In this document: one piece after another, positions 28,238-38,401 of the stretch
Position numbering within the stretch: the stretch's first letter is position 1
Layout of the letters: every line of letters starts with the position of its first letter
Source: Ignavibacteriales bacterium
GTDB taxonomy: Bacteria; Bacteroidota; Ignavibacteria; Ignavibacteriales; Melioribacteraceae
DNA: 64,000 nucleotides
Assembly: GCA_020635285.1 (NCBI GenBank)
Contig: JACKAB010000011.1
Location: forward strand, 45,421-109,420
Direction: 5' to 3'
Program-made: the position numbers and the translations under genes
Notes under the pieces: model-generated
Told to the model about the DNA's origin: nothing
Databases searched by the model: none
The model's input: only the letters and a program-made list of their open reading frames with translations

Positions 28238-29917
28238 ATGTATTTAACCGGAAGCCAAATAACCACTTTTTTAATTAGCATAAGTGTTATGCTTTTTTCA
28301 GCAAAATTACTTGGCGAACTTTTTATAAAAATTAAACAGCCAGCAATTATTGGGGAAATTATCGCTGGTGTTATTTTAGGTCCAACCGTTTTAGGAATGA
28401 TTTTTCCATCCATTTTTTTGTTACTTTTCCCAAAGAGCCATGAAATAAGCATAGCACTAGAAAGCTTTACTACCATTGCTGTTGTTTTATTGTTATTGAT
28501 TTCCGGATTGGAGGTTGATCTTGCAATGGTCTTACGTCAGGGCAAAAAAGCCATCTACACAAGTAATATGGGCTTGGCAATTCCTTTTGCACTTGGTTTT
28601 GGAGTATCGTATTTATTTCCAAATATAATGGGTATAGGCTCCTCCAGCAGTTCAAAATTTATCTTTGCCTTATTTATGGGTACGGCGTTATCAATTTCGG
28701 CCTTGCCAGTTATAGCTAAAACCTTAATTGATCTAAAGATTTTCAAGCTTGAAATTGGTGTAATAATAATTTCAGCAGCAATGCTAAATGATCTTATAGG
28801 TTGGTTAATATTTTCTGTAATATTAGGTTTAATTGGAACAAATAATCATGGGTTTACATCAATTGAAACTATGGTATCCATTATTGTTTTTGTACTATTT
28901 TCTTTAACTCTTGGAAAAAAAATATTAAATAAAATTATCCCTATATAAATACAAACTTTACATTTCCGGCGGCATTTTAAGTTTCGTTTTAATTTTAGGT
29001 TTTTAGGCGCAGCATTTACAGAATATATTGGCATCCATGCAATTTTTGGAGCATTTATTGTTGGAATTGCAATTGGCAATTCAAATCATTTAGCCGAGAA
29101 CACTAAAGAAATTATTCATCAATTTGTAACACATATTTTTGCTCCATTGTTCTTTGTCTCTATTGGGTTAAAAGTAAATTTTATTGAGAATTTTGATTTT
29201 GTAATTGTATCGATTATTTTGGTTTTATCTTTCTTCGGTAAAGTTGTTGGCTGCGGATTAGGAGCATACTGGAGTGGATTAAGTAAAAATGATTCTTTGA
29301 TTATTGGGTTCGGAATGAATTCCAGAGGAACAATGGAAATCATTCTTGGCTTAATAGCACTACATGCTGGAATAATAAATAATCAAGTTTTTGTTGCTTT
29401 AGTTATTATGGCACTTATTACCTCTATTTCAAGTGCCCCAATTATGAGTTATTTTTTATCTAAAAAAGTAAAATTTAAGTTAAGTAATCTATTGGTAGAA
29501 AAGTATGTTGCTTTTACCAGTGAAAAAGATAAAGAAGCTATTATTATGAAATTAGTTAATATGGTAACTGAAAATTCTAAATTAAATAAGACTGAAATTT
29601 ACAACGAAGTTATGGTCCGTGAGAATTTAGTTCCAACCGGAATATCGAATTATCTTGCTATTCCGCATGCAAAAATTAATATTAAAGAACCGGTATTGGC
29701 CGTTGCAATAAATAGAGAAGGCATTAATTTTGAAGCAAGTGACGGTATTTTAAGTAATATTATTATTCTTTTATTAACTCCCAAAAATAATAATGAATTA
29801 CAATTAAAATTACTTTCAGAAATAGTAAATAAATTTACGAACAAAGAAGATGTAGAAAAATTATTAACAATTGAATCACCAAAATTATTTATTGATATGC
29901 TAAATGAAATCAAATAA
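28238..29917 (+). CDS. CPA2 cation/proton antiporter with C-terminal EIIA(Ntr)-like domain (two compensating frameshifts)
   Basis: About 559 residues. Residues 1-420 form a KefB/NapA-type antiporter with about 12 helices: KQPAIIGEIIAGVILGP, FMGTALSISALPVIAKTLIDL, LNDLIGW, TEYIGIHAIFGAFIVG and FGMNSRGTMEIILG. Residues about 430-559 match a PTS EIIA type-2 domain, with the phosphorylatable His in YLAIPHAKI (about 477). A stop at 28948 is produced by two compensating indels: one near 28939-28941 and one in the T-run 29000-29004. Correcting both gives LYKYKLYISGGILSFVLILGFLGAAFTE, the expected family sequence. The EIIA domain suggests regulation by a nitrogen-type PTS relay. Confidence 0.82.
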
Positions 29918-29935
29918 CTAAAACGGATTTTTATT

Positions 29936-32008
29936 ATTAAAACCAAAAGATTAAAAAAAGAACTAAACTTACTTGATGTTTATGCAATAACAACGGGCTC
30001 CATTATTAGCGGAGGTTTTTTTATTATACCCGGACTAGCAGCAGCACAAATTGGCAATTCATTTATTTTAGCCTATTTAGTTTCAGCTTTGTTAGTTGTG
30101 CCATTTGCACTGAGTCAAATTGAACTAGCAACTGCAATGCCAAGAGCCGGTGGAATTTATTATTATTTTGATCGATCGCTCGGACCGTTATTTGGAACAA
30201 TTGGAGGAATTGGAGTATGGTTGGTATTGGTATTAAAAGTTGCTTTTGTTCTTGTTGGAATTGGGGCTTATCTTACCTTATTTTTAAGTGGCTTTAGTAT
30301 CACACCGGTTGCGGTTGGTTTGGCCATTGTTTTGGGAATAATTAATTTTTTCGGCTCAAAAAAAAGCAGTTCACTTCAAATAATTTTAGTTAGCATCTTA
30401 TTAATAATTTTGGTTGGCTTTATTGCAACGGGCATTCCGTATGTTCAACAAAAAAATTATGAAGGGATATTAGATTTTGATTTTTTTTCTTTGGCTTCAA
30501 CAGCAGGAATTGTATTTATTAGCTTTGTTGGAATAACAAAAATTGCTAGTATTTCAGAAGAAATAAAAAACCCCGAAATCAATATTCCCAAAGGAATTTT
30601 CCTTGCTCTAATCACAGCCCTAATTATTTATATCTTAGGAACAATAATAATGGTTGGTGTTTTACCAATTGATGCAATAAAAGGAAACTTAACAGTACCA
30701 GCAACGGTTGAGAAAATTATATTAGGTTCACCTGGAGTAATATTAATTTCCATTGCAGCAATTGTTTCTTTTATTTCTTTAGCCAATTCCGGCATATTAA
30801 GTGCATCCCGATATCCATTAGCAATGAGCCGTGATCATATTCTACCTCCCTTTTTTAGAAGATTAAATAAACTTGGGACCCCTTCAATTTCTTTATACAT
30901 AACAGTTTTAACCGTTATTATTATTCTGGTAAGTTTTGATCCTACTAAAATTGCAAAGCTTGCAAGTGCTTTTCAATTACTGGTATTTGCATTCCTTTGT
31001 CTCGCCGTAATTGTAATGAGAGAAAGTAAAATTCAGTCTTATGACCCTGGATATAAATCACCACTCTATCCTTGGATGCAAATTGCTGGAATTGCTGCTT
31101 CATTATTCTTAATTACTCAGCTTGGCGTGCTCTCAATATTATTTACGGTTCTTCTAATATCGCTAGGATTTATTTGGTATTGGAATTACTCGAAAGAAAG
31201 AGTGGCAAGAACTGGAGCAATATATCATATATTTGAAAGATTGGGCAGACAAAGATTTCATGGGCTTGACAGCGAGTTAAGAGGAATTCTAAAAGAAAAA
31301 GGATTGCGTAAAGAAGATCCATTTGAGGAAATTGTCTCTCATTCCAAATGTTTTGATTTTAAAGAAAAACAGAATTTTAATGAAGTTTTAAACAAAATTG
31401 CCGAATATCTAAGTACGGTATTGCCAATAAGTGCAGAAGAAATTGAACAGCAAATTATGGAAGGTACAAAAATTGGTGCTACACCAGTAACACATGGCTT
31501 TGCTCTTCCGCATTTCAGAAGTGATCATTTAGATAGAGCAGAACTTGTACTTGTAAGAAATACTGCCGGAGTAGTAATTGATATTTTTAATCCATTAACT
31601 CATGAGGCAGAAGAAACTCAAATTGTAAAAGGTCTTTTTTTCTTGGTAAGCCCGGAAAATAATCCGGCTCAACATTTAAGAATATTAGCAAAAATAGCAG
31701 GCAGACTTGATGATGATGATTTCCAAAAAAAATGGGAAACTGCCAAAGATGATCATGAAATTAAAGACGCATTATTATTTGATGAAGAGTTTGTTTCCTT
31801 TATTATTAGGAGTAATAATAAAACTTCAATACTAATTGGGGAACCAATAAAAAATATACAAATTCCTTCCAGCTGTTTAATTACAACAATAATGAGGGAA
31901 GGAAAAACAATTGTGCCAAAAGGAAACATTATTTTAAACGAGCTGGATAGACTAATAATAATGGGCGATAAAGAAGGAATTAAAGACTTAAGGCAAAAAT
32001 TTTATTAA
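29936..32008 (+). CDS. APC-family permease with EIIA-like and TrkA-C domains (start unclear)
   Basis: Roughly 690 residues. The APC transporter part (about 1-423) begins LNLLDVYAITTGSIISGGFF and has AMPRAGGIYYYFDRSLGP and ISEEIKNPEINIPKGI. An EIIA type-2 domain follows at about 455-608, with His in HGFALPHFRSDH (about 526). A TrkA-C/RCK-C-like domain (about 622-690) ends the protein (IPSSCLITTIMREGKTIVPKGN...). No ATG, GTG or TTG exists before the conserved N-terminus. The frame is continuous with the antiporter gene and separated only by its TAA at 29915. Either ATT 29936 initiates, or the true start is ATG 29904 with one base missing near 29914-29918. Substrate probably an amino acid or K+. 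Confidence 0.78.
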   Translation: MKTKRLKKELNLLDVYAITTGSIISGGFFIIPGLAAAQIGNSFILAYLVSALLVVPFALSQIELATAMPRAGGIYYYFDRSLGPLFGTIGGIGVWLVLVLKVAFVLVGIGAYLTLFLSGFSITPVAVGLAIVLGIINFFGSKKSSSLQIILVSILLIILVGFIATGIPYVQQKNYEGILDFDFFSLASTAGIVFISFVGITKIASISEEIKNPEINIPKGIFLALITALIIYILGTIIMVGVLPIDAIKGNLTVPATVEKIILGSPGVILISIAAIVSFISLANSGILSASRYPLAMSRDHILPPFFRRLNKLGTPSISLYITVLTVIIILVSFDPTKIAKLASAFQLLVFAFLCLAVIVMRESKIQSYDPGYKSPLYPWMQIAGIAASLFLITQLGVLSILFTVLLISLGFIWYWNYSKERVARTGAIYHIFERLGRQRFHGLDSELRGILKEKGLRKEDPFEEIVSHSKCFDFKEKQNFNEVLNKIAEYLSTVLPISAEEIEQQIMEGTKIGATPVTHGFALPHFRSDHLDRAELVLVRNTAGVVIDIFNPLTHEAEETQIVKGLFFLVSPENNPAQHLRILAKIAGRLDDDDFQKKWETAKDDHEIKDALLFDEEFVSFIIRSNNKTSILIGEPIKNIQIPSSCLITTIMREGKTIVPKGNIILNELDRLIIMGDKEGIKDLRQKFY

Positions 32009-32032
32009 TAATAATTAATCAAACCGAAGAAT

Positions 32033-32707
32033 ATGAAAGAAAATTTATCAGCAAGAGACCAATTTTTTTCAAAATTAAGTCATGATTTACGTGGCTCATT
32101 TACAAGCATGCTTGGCTTTAGCGATATTTTAAATGATCCAAATGAGAAATTAACTTTGGAAGAAATTAGTGAATATGTTTCCAGAATTGGATCACAGACG
32201 AAGGAATCTTATGAACTGTTACTTAATTTTATTAATTGGTTAAAACTGGATACATTTAAATATGGGCTGGCTAAAGAAAATTTTGAATTGCTGGATTTAA
32301 TTCTTCAAACAAAAACTTATTACAAAAAAATATTTTTAGAAAACAAAATTGATGTAAAACTTGAGATTGATGAAAAACATAAATTAAATATTGATTATGA
32401 AATTGCAAATTCAATTTTTAATAATGTGTTTTTATTTTTAAATCAGATTACTTCAAATGGCAACGAAATAAAAATTAAATCTATGCACGAAGTAAAATCT
32501 AATTTTATAAATATAGAATTTACAACCAAATGTGTTGATAAAGATTTATCATTTTTACAGAATATAAAATTAGAAAAGTTAAATAGTGATGTTTCTTACC
32601 CAATAATATTTGCTATAAAATTTACAGAACTCTCCGGCGGTAATTTTGATTTTTACCAAGATGAAAAAGATGAAATAAAATTAGTTTTATCTTTTCCCAG
32701 CGCCTAA
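32033..32707 (+). CDS. Histidine-kinase-like protein with degenerate ATPase half
   Basis: 224 residues, no membrane segment. Residues about 8-70 match a HisKA dimerisation domain with the phospho-acceptor motif KLSHDLRGSFTSMLGFSDIL. The C-terminal half aligns in position with an ATPase domain, and a weak N-box-like NNVFLFLNQIT is present, but the DxGxG and GxGL boxes are missing. It may bind or receive phosphate rather than make it. It lies 25 bases after the permease gene as the last gene of the cluster, so it could regulate or sense the state of the EIIA-bearing transporters. Confidence 0.65.
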   Translation: MKENLSARDQFFSKLSHDLRGSFTSMLGFSDILNDPNEKLTLEEISEYVSRIGSQTKESYELLLNFINWLKLDTFKYGLAKENFELLDLILQTKTYYKKIFLENKIDVKLEIDEKHKLNIDYEIANSIFNNVFLFLNQITSNGNEIKIKSMHEVKSNFINIEFTTKCVDKDLSFLQNIKLEKLNSDVSYPIIFAIKFTELSGGNFDFYQDEKDEIKLVLSFPSA

Positions 32708-32787
32708 TTATTATCTTGTTGCCTTAATTCAAATTAAATGTTTTTGGAAAAGTGAAGGTTTAAGTTTTTACTTTTATTCTTTACATT

Positions 32788-35187
32788 CTAAAGTGCAAAA
32801 GTATTTATTCCAAACACAAAATTATTTTCACCTCTGTAATTCAGTTTCCATGTAAATTCTAAAGTAAGTGGAACAAGCAAGTGGCCTAAACTAAATCCAA
32901 GTTCATAAAAAGGTTTTTTAAGAATTGTAGGTTCTATACTCAAAATATCCTTGCTGCTACTGGAAATATTGGACATTGCCATGTTTAAATGAACTGCAAA
33001 CTGAAGTTGTAAATCCTTTACGAATGGAATTTGTGCAAACGTAAAAAGTTCGTCAGAAAAATCATGTTTAAGGAATAAAGCAGTGACATTATCTCCAAAT
33101 ATTTCTCCAATTCTTAAAGTTCTAAAAGAATTATTTTTACCCGCTGCTTCAATATTTCCGGGAAGTGCATATAAATTTTGGAAAGGAATTGTGCCTGTTG
33201 AAATAACTTTTATTGCATCAAATTCTAACAACCAATTATCAGCAGTTGGGAATGAGCCGTAAGCTTCTAATTTATTTAGTGAGAAATCATTTTTACTTTT
33301 TAAATAACTTTTGTTGCTAATTATAGATGAACCTTCAAAAATTATAAATGTTCTTTGAGGAATTCTTCTGCGGAAAAATCCATCTTCAATAAATTTTCTA
33401 AAATCTAATTGGAAGTTTGCAGTTACTGCATTTGTTCTTGTATTGTATATTTCCGCATTTTTACTATAGTTTCTGTTTGGATAAAAGAATGAAAAATTTG
33501 AATTGTTCTTTGCAGTTTTGTCTGTGTTATTCATGTATCCAATTCCCAAATTTAATGTTGGGAATATTTCGGAATTTATTTCAACATCAAAACCTTTTTT
33601 ATAATAATAATCTCTAAAATCATATTTTGTAAATAGACTTAAAAAAGTTGAGGTAAACTTATTGTAATTATCCGATGCTCCAAATAAATCGGTTAATTTA
33701 TCATATGCATTAAGCGTGATAGTTGTTGTTCTATATTGACCTAATCTATAATTTGTATAAAATTCTTTTTTAAATTTTTTATCCGAAAAACCATAACTTA
33801 CTTCTGCTATTCCAGTTAATCTTTTTTCTTCTGCATCTGAAAAATATAAATCTAAATTTAAAGCATTGCCTTCTATTTTGTTAAAATTATATAGATTAAG
33901 CGGACCATTAACAGAAAAATACTTATTAAGTTTTATCCTTTCTGTTAATAGGGAAAATCCCTCGCCCAATGAGGTATTGACTTTAGTGAGACTGTCAATT
34001 CTTAAATAAGCTTTTTGTTCTTCAAAAGTATTCGGTATTGTTTGGATTGTATTCCAATAGTCATTATCTTTTTTATCAGCTTCAGGCAGAACAGTAATTA
34101 AAGCATTGTCAAAAAAATCATCTTCAATATTTGTATTTATTTCATAGTTGTTCAAATTTGTATGAAGTTCAAATCCAAATTTGGCGAGACCAAGATAATT
34201 TCCATATGCAAATAGTCTATAATCAACGGGTAAAACAATTCCGTTTTCAAATTCCGCAAACTGCTGAAAGACACTTACGTAATCAAATAATCCACCAAAG
34301 TTAGCCATTGCATTAAGTTTTACATCAACTTTAAGTAAATTAAAAGTGCTGTCTTCAATAAATAAATTACCGTAAAATCCAGGATCAGCAGTGTTATCTG
34401 TAGCAAAATAAATTTGGTAAACTTTTTTGTTATCAATGGCAATTTCTTTTTCTATATAAAAATAATAATAAGTCAATGCCTGCTTAGAGACCGGACTTGG
34501 AACCATTTTCCCGAGAAATAGTAATTTGTCTTCGTAAAAATTTTGCATCACGTTTCCGCCGGTAAGTACATTCACAAATGGGGGAGTGTTTGCTGTTTGC
34601 TTTCTGGCAACTATAAAATGTTTATTATAATCAGGAGCCTTAAAAAATCCCCGACTTTCATTTTCAATTATCCCGGTAATTTTTAATTTAGCCGTATCTT
34701 GTGTAGATAGAGATAAACCACCGCTTTGGAAATCTCTTGTAGTTTTTATTAGACCTTTTGTATAAGCAGAGTATTGATAATCTTTAATTCTACTTTTTAT
34801 TTTTTGTTTATTTTCAATTGTTGCCTCAATAATATCATACGCGGGATTTCTTCCAGGTTTAACTGTAACTTCTTTTAATTCTAATTCCACAGGAATCAGA
34901 TTAAAATCGGCAGTAACATTTTTATTTAATTGAACATTAATTGTATCGGATTTATAACCAATGTATGATGTGATTAATTTATAATTTCCTTCTGGAATAC
35001 TTAGCTTAAACTCACCCAATGCATTTGCTGAGGTTCCTCTTCCGGAGTTATCCACTCTGATATTAGCATAACCCAAACCTTTATTGCTTTGGCTATCATA
35101 TACCGAACCTGTAATATTAAAATTTTGTGCAAAGGTAAACTGACTTGTAATCAGTAATAAGAGTATAGTATGGTAAAATCTTTTCAT
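32788..35187 (-). CDS. CarboxypepD_reg-like/DUF5686 outer-membrane protein
   Basis: 799 residues. A signal peptide ends near FTFAQ, then a carboxypeptidase-regulatory-like beta-sandwich (about 23-108: ITGSVYDSQSNKGLGYANI, GEFKLSIPEGNYKLITSYIGY). The remainder is a DUF5686-type region, with ATIENKQKIKSRIKDYQYSAYTKGL and a C-terminal barrel-like stretch ending NFVFGINTFAL. The family is common in Bacteroidota outer membranes and its function is not established. Divergent from the STAS gene; an FNR/CRP-like box lies in the shared upstream region. Confidence 0.75.
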   Translation of the reverse strand: MKRFYHTILLLLITSQFTFAQNFNITGSVYDSQSNKGLGYANIRVDNSGRGTSANALGEFKLSIPEGNYKLITSYIGYKSDTINVQLNKNVTADFNLIPVELELKEVTVKPGRNPAYDIIEATIENKQKIKSRIKDYQYSAYTKGLIKTTRDFQSGGLSLSTQDTAKLKITGIIENESRGFFKAPDYNKHFIVARKQTANTPPFVNVLTGGNVMQNFYEDKLLFLGKMVPSPVSKQALTYYYFYIEKEIAIDNKKVYQIYFATDNTADPGFYGNLFIEDSTFNLLKVDVKLNAMANFGGLFDYVSVFQQFAEFENGIVLPVDYRLFAYGNYLGLAKFGFELHTNLNNYEINTNIEDDFFDNALITVLPEADKKDNDYWNTIQTIPNTFEEQKAYLRIDSLTKVNTSLGEGFSLLTERIKLNKYFSVNGPLNLYNFNKIEGNALNLDLYFSDAEEKRLTGIAEVSYGFSDKKFKKEFYTNYRLGQYRTTTITLNAYDKLTDLFGASDNYNKFTSTFLSLFTKYDFRDYYYKKGFDVEINSEIFPTLNLGIGYMNNTDKTAKNNSNFSFFYPNRNYSKNAEIYNTRTNAVTANFQLDFRKFIEDGFFRRRIPQRTFIIFEGSSIISNKSYLKSKNDFSLNKLEAYGSFPTADNWLLEFDAIKVISTGTIPFQNLYALPGNIEAAGKNNSFRTLRIGEIFGDNVTALFLKHDFSDELFTFAQIPFVKDLQLQFAVHLNMAMSNISSSSKDILSIEPTILKKPFYELGFSLGHLLVPLTLEFTWKLNYRGENNFVFGINTFAL

Positions 35188-35303
35188 AATTCCATTATTG
35201 ATAAAAAATTATTATTTATATGAATAAAATAAGCAATAATTACAAATGAAAAACTTATCAACGCTTTTTTGATTTAAAGATTTGCGATTGAATTCAACCA
35301 AAC

Positions 35304-35317
35304 TTGATTTAGATCAC
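35304..35317. promoter_or_regulatory. FNR/CRP-like box between DUF5686 and STAS genes
   Basis: TTGAT-TTAG-ATCAC matches 9 of 10 bases of the FNR consensus TTGAT-N4-ATCAA. It is 70 bases before the STAS start and 117 before the DUF5686 start. A near-identical box is upstream of the pseudopilin operon. Confidence 0.45.
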
Positions 35318-35386
35318 TAATAATATTTCCAATTAATACGATTATCTTATTAAACAATAAATCATCAAAAAATAATTCCGTGAATT

Positions 35387-35878
35387 ATGTATCAAATACC
35401 AAATAAAATAAGTACTACCAATACAAAACTTAGCGAAACAAGTTCATTAAGTAGTTTCCATGCTCAATTTGAGATAAATGAGATGGAAGCACTTTTTCAT
35501 AAAGCCATTTTAAAGCAGCAAGCAGATGACAAACCTTTCACTTTTGTAAAAAATAGTGATGTAGATGCAACAATAATAAGAATAAACCACATTAGAGCTT
35601 CAGCAGAAGAGGCAATAAAATTCAAAGAGTTTATGTTAGTCAATATTCATCAGGGACACAGAAATTTTATTATTGATCTTACAAATTGTGAGTTTATGGA
35701 TTCTACTTTTTTAGGTTCAATTATAGTTATTGCAAAGAAATTGCGGGCATTGAATGGTCAATTAACTTTAGTTGCTGATCCCCAAAAGCTAAAAGTATTG
35801 TATACGTTGACTGAATTAAGTAAAATGCTAAATGTAGAAAAAACACTAAACGAAGCAATTAATAATTCATTGAATTAA
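35387..35878 (+). CDS. STAS-domain protein (anti-sigma-factor-antagonist type)
   Basis: 163 residues. An N-terminal extension of about 60 residues, rich in Ser/Thr, precedes a STAS domain at about 62-163. The phospho-acceptor region reads IDLTNCEFMDSTFLGSIIVIAKK (Ser in the D-S-T motif), followed by NGQLTLVADPQKLKVLY. Such proteins work in partner-switching with a serine kinase and anti-sigma factor, but none is encoded nearby. It is convergent with the last pseudopilin cassette gene. Confidence 0.82.
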   Translation: MYQIPNKISTTNTKLSETSSLSSFHAQFEINEMEALFHKAILKQQADDKPFTFVKNSDVDATIIRINHIRASAEEAIKFKEFMLVNIHQGHRNFIIDLTNCEFMDSTFLGSIIVIAKKLRALNGQLTLVADPQKLKVLYTLTELSKMLNVEKTLNEAINNSLN

Positions 35879-35918
35879 ACTGTATCTTCAACATTTAAAG
35901 TTTATCGATTTGTTCTAA

Positions 35919-37144
35919 CTATTCTAACCATGAAAGAACTTTAAAAGTATTAGTGCTTGGGAAAAAGGGTGGAACCATTCTTAAAAGTCTACTATCATAT
36001 TTATAATTTTTTGTTGCAAATCCACTTTTTGCAGTTACGTTTCCCCATTTATCAACAGTAAATGTTCCAACAGCACCTCTTTTCTCTTGTGTGATACCTC
36101 CAATTAGATTCACACTTTTCCCAATTAGTCTGCTGGTTGCATTTTCGGCAGTAAATGAACCAGTTTCACAATAAATAGCAGCATTAATATTTATGTCTAT
36201 TTTATTTGCAAAGTTATCAGTAATAATTACATCATTTTTTGCTAAAATCCCAAGTAAATCTTTAGAGGAATCGTACTTATCCATTGGATCGGGTATATCT
36301 GAATAAACAATATCATTATCCAAATAAACATTTTTATTACTTCCTATTGACCATTTATTTTTTACAGTTCCTTGAATGTGCAAGTCCCCGTTATCGACAT
36401 AAATAACTCCATTAGGGGCCAAATCAGTAGCCAAAACTGTTATATAAGGGTCTGAACTTTTCATCTTATATTTGATGCTATCACCGGCAAAATCTAAATA
36501 TACGTCTTTACTTCCACTAAATATGTATCCTCCACTTCCAGCAGAAGCTGATAGTTTTGTAATTCCATCCTTTGGAATCTCTATGGTAAGACCGGGGTTA
36601 TAGGTGCCAATTATTGTTGGATCATCCGTAGGCTTATCTTTATAGTATTTCATTTTTCCACCATGAGATGTTCTTGGTCCGGCAAAATATGGATGGCCTT
36701 GTACTTGAATATCATCATTAGTATGAAATGGGCCCCAAACGGAATCTTTTCCGGACCACCAAATATTGCCCTCTATATTTGAGAAATAAGCATATTCTGA
36801 AAAGCTTGACTGGTTTATCTTAACTTCTATTAATTTTGATTTACCTGCATAAGTACCTGTAGCTGATACAACCTTTATACCGCCAGTATCTCTTATTGAA
36901 ATTTCTAAATTTTTGATCCCATATAACTGTAAGGAGAACCTGCAGCTGTCCAGCTTTGATTTCTAGAAAGATTATTTAGCGCTAAATTGATTCCGCTTCT
37001 TGCAATTTCTTTCGCTGCAGAAGTTTCGTAATAGTTTGTTGAATTATCAACGGCACTTGTTGAAGCCCGATTCATGTTTAAGCCAACAATAACCATTATT
37101 GTACTAAAACCAAGAACTATTAGTAATGCTGCTTTTCCACCCAT
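35919..37144 (-). CDS. PilX-like pseudopilin, cassette A gene 3 (frameshifted)
   Basis: About 408 residues once corrected. The N-terminus MGGKAALLIVLGFSTIMVIVGLN is a short leader plus one membrane helix, followed by an amphipathic helix (ETSAAKEIARSGINLALNNL) as in PilX-type minor pilins. A large beta-rich extracytoplasmic domain follows with WGPFHTND and GHPYFAGPRTSHGG, ending KNYKYDSRLLRMVPPFFPST...LSWLE. The frame breaks in the T-run 36910-36914; adding one base gives YMGSKNLEISIRDTGG and joins both halves. Closely similar to 38402-39628. It starts 3 bases after the preceding gene. Role in a surface filament is inference. Confidence 0.7.
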
Positions 37145-37147
37145 TTT

Positions 37148-37783
37148 TTACCTATTCATATTTTTTGTTGCCATTTTAAGTTGGCGCCAGAATACCGTAG
37201 GAAATTTTTCCAAATAAGTTTTATCTGGATTATCAGTATCATAGCCATAGCAATCTTCAATTTTTAAATCAATCTGCATAAACGAAATTAATTTTGTATC
37301 TATAGGATGAGTTAATTCATTCTTCATATTGTCAAAATAATGTATTTTAAAATCTGTCACTCCCAAATTACTAGCATCTTTAACGGAACCAACTTTATAC
37401 CTATATAGTAATCTATCATTTGGATTTGGAGTTTCATTTACTAGTGGTCCAAGTTCATAGGTTAACATTTCTTTAATTCCATCCCCTCTAAAATTTGATT
37501 GACTCTGTCCCAAATCAGTCCAAAAAGTTATACTTGTAGAGTCAGCAGCAATTATCATATCACTAGGATTTAAAATACTATCTACATTTTCACAATATCC
37601 AATTCTTGAAAAATCATAATCCAATACCTCAACCAATGAAGTTAAGTTTTGTTGTGCAATTAAATCACTACTATAATTACTAAGAGCTGAAGAGGCATTT
37701 TCATTTAAGGTTTGGATTGATAAAAGCATCAATCCGCCAATTATCATTGCCCCTAAAATATCTATTAATGTGCTATAACCCAT
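37148..37783 (-). CDS. PilW-like pseudopilin, cassette A gene 2
   Basis: 211 residues. MGYSTLIDILGAMIIGGLMLL is a two-residue leader followed by a helix resembling the GFTLIELL start of prepilins but with Asp in place of Glu and an extra residue. The soluble part has DYDFSRIGYC, a Cys pair candidate (GYC...EDCYGYD), SITFWTDLGQ, NPNDRLLYRY and FKIHYFDN. It matches cassette B gene 2 along its full length and cassette C gene 2 more loosely. Probably a membrane-anchored minor pilin-type subunit. Confidence 0.7.
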   Translation of the reverse strand: MGYSTLIDILGAMIIGGLMLLSIQTLNENASSALSNYSSDLIAQQNLTSLVEVLDYDFSRIGYCENVDSILNPSDMIIAADSTSITFWTDLGQSQSNFRGDGIKEMLTYELGPLVNETPNPNDRLLYRYKVGSVKDASNLGVTDFKIHYFDNMKNELTHPIDTKLISFMQIDLKIEDCYGYDTDNPDKTYLEKFPTVFWRQLKMATKNMNR

Positions 37784-37784
37784 A

Positions 37785-38291
37785 TTATAATATCGTCCAT
37801 TTACTGAATAAACTGGAAAGTACTAGCGTATCTGGCTTCTCTGAGTAATAATTATATAATGTTGGACTTGTAACATAAATAGTTACATTTTTATTATAAG
37901 TTTTTGTTCCCGATTTTACTAAGCCGTCAGTCATATATTCAACTTGAACGGAAACTGTAAATTCCCCCATCTGAGGAACTATTTCAGTTTTATTAAAATT
38001 GTTATAATCATCAACATCATCAAAGTTTGGATAAACTTCTGAAGCATCTGTTCCTAGTGTTGAAGAAAAATCTTTTTCCGACTTTATGGTTTTACCTTCA
38101 GCAACTACTTCATCGTAAAATTTATCGCTTATCTCATCTAAAGTAGATTGAGCAAGTGTTGTAGCAACAATAAATTCTTTGCTGTAAATGATAGAATCTT
38201 GGGTAGACAATGAACTATTACTAAAATTAAGGATAATGTAAGCAACTAGTCCCATTGCAGCTATACCAATCATCATTTGTCCAGTATTCAT
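37785..38291 (-). CDS. PilV-like pseudopilin, cassette A gene 1
   Basis: 168 residues. MNTGQMMIGIAAMGLVAYIILNF gives a four-residue leader ending in Gly, then one membrane helix. The body has EFIVATTLAQSTLDEISDKFYDE, typical of PilV/PulI-type pseudopilins in which a helix precedes the globular domain, then DVDDYNNFNKTEIVPQMGEFTVSVQVEY and a C-terminal TVYVTSP-type strand. No Glu at position +5. First gene of the cassette, one base before the next gene. Confidence 0.7.
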   Translation of the reverse strand: MNTGQMMIGIAAMGLVAYIILNFSNSSLSTQDSIIYSKEFIVATTLAQSTLDEISDKFYDEVVAEGKTIKSEKDFSSTLGTDASEVYPNFDDVDDYNNFNKTEIVPQMGEFTVSVQVEYMTDGLVKSGTKTYNKNVTIYVTSPTLYNYYSEKPDTLVLSSLFSKWTIL

Positions 38292-38401
38292 AAAATTCCA
38301 TTATTAAATTACTTGGAAAAAGCTTCCGACCTTATTATCGACAAATTAATTGATTAATTAAATTGGTCATTATCTCTTATTATTTATATTATGTCAGTAT
38401 A

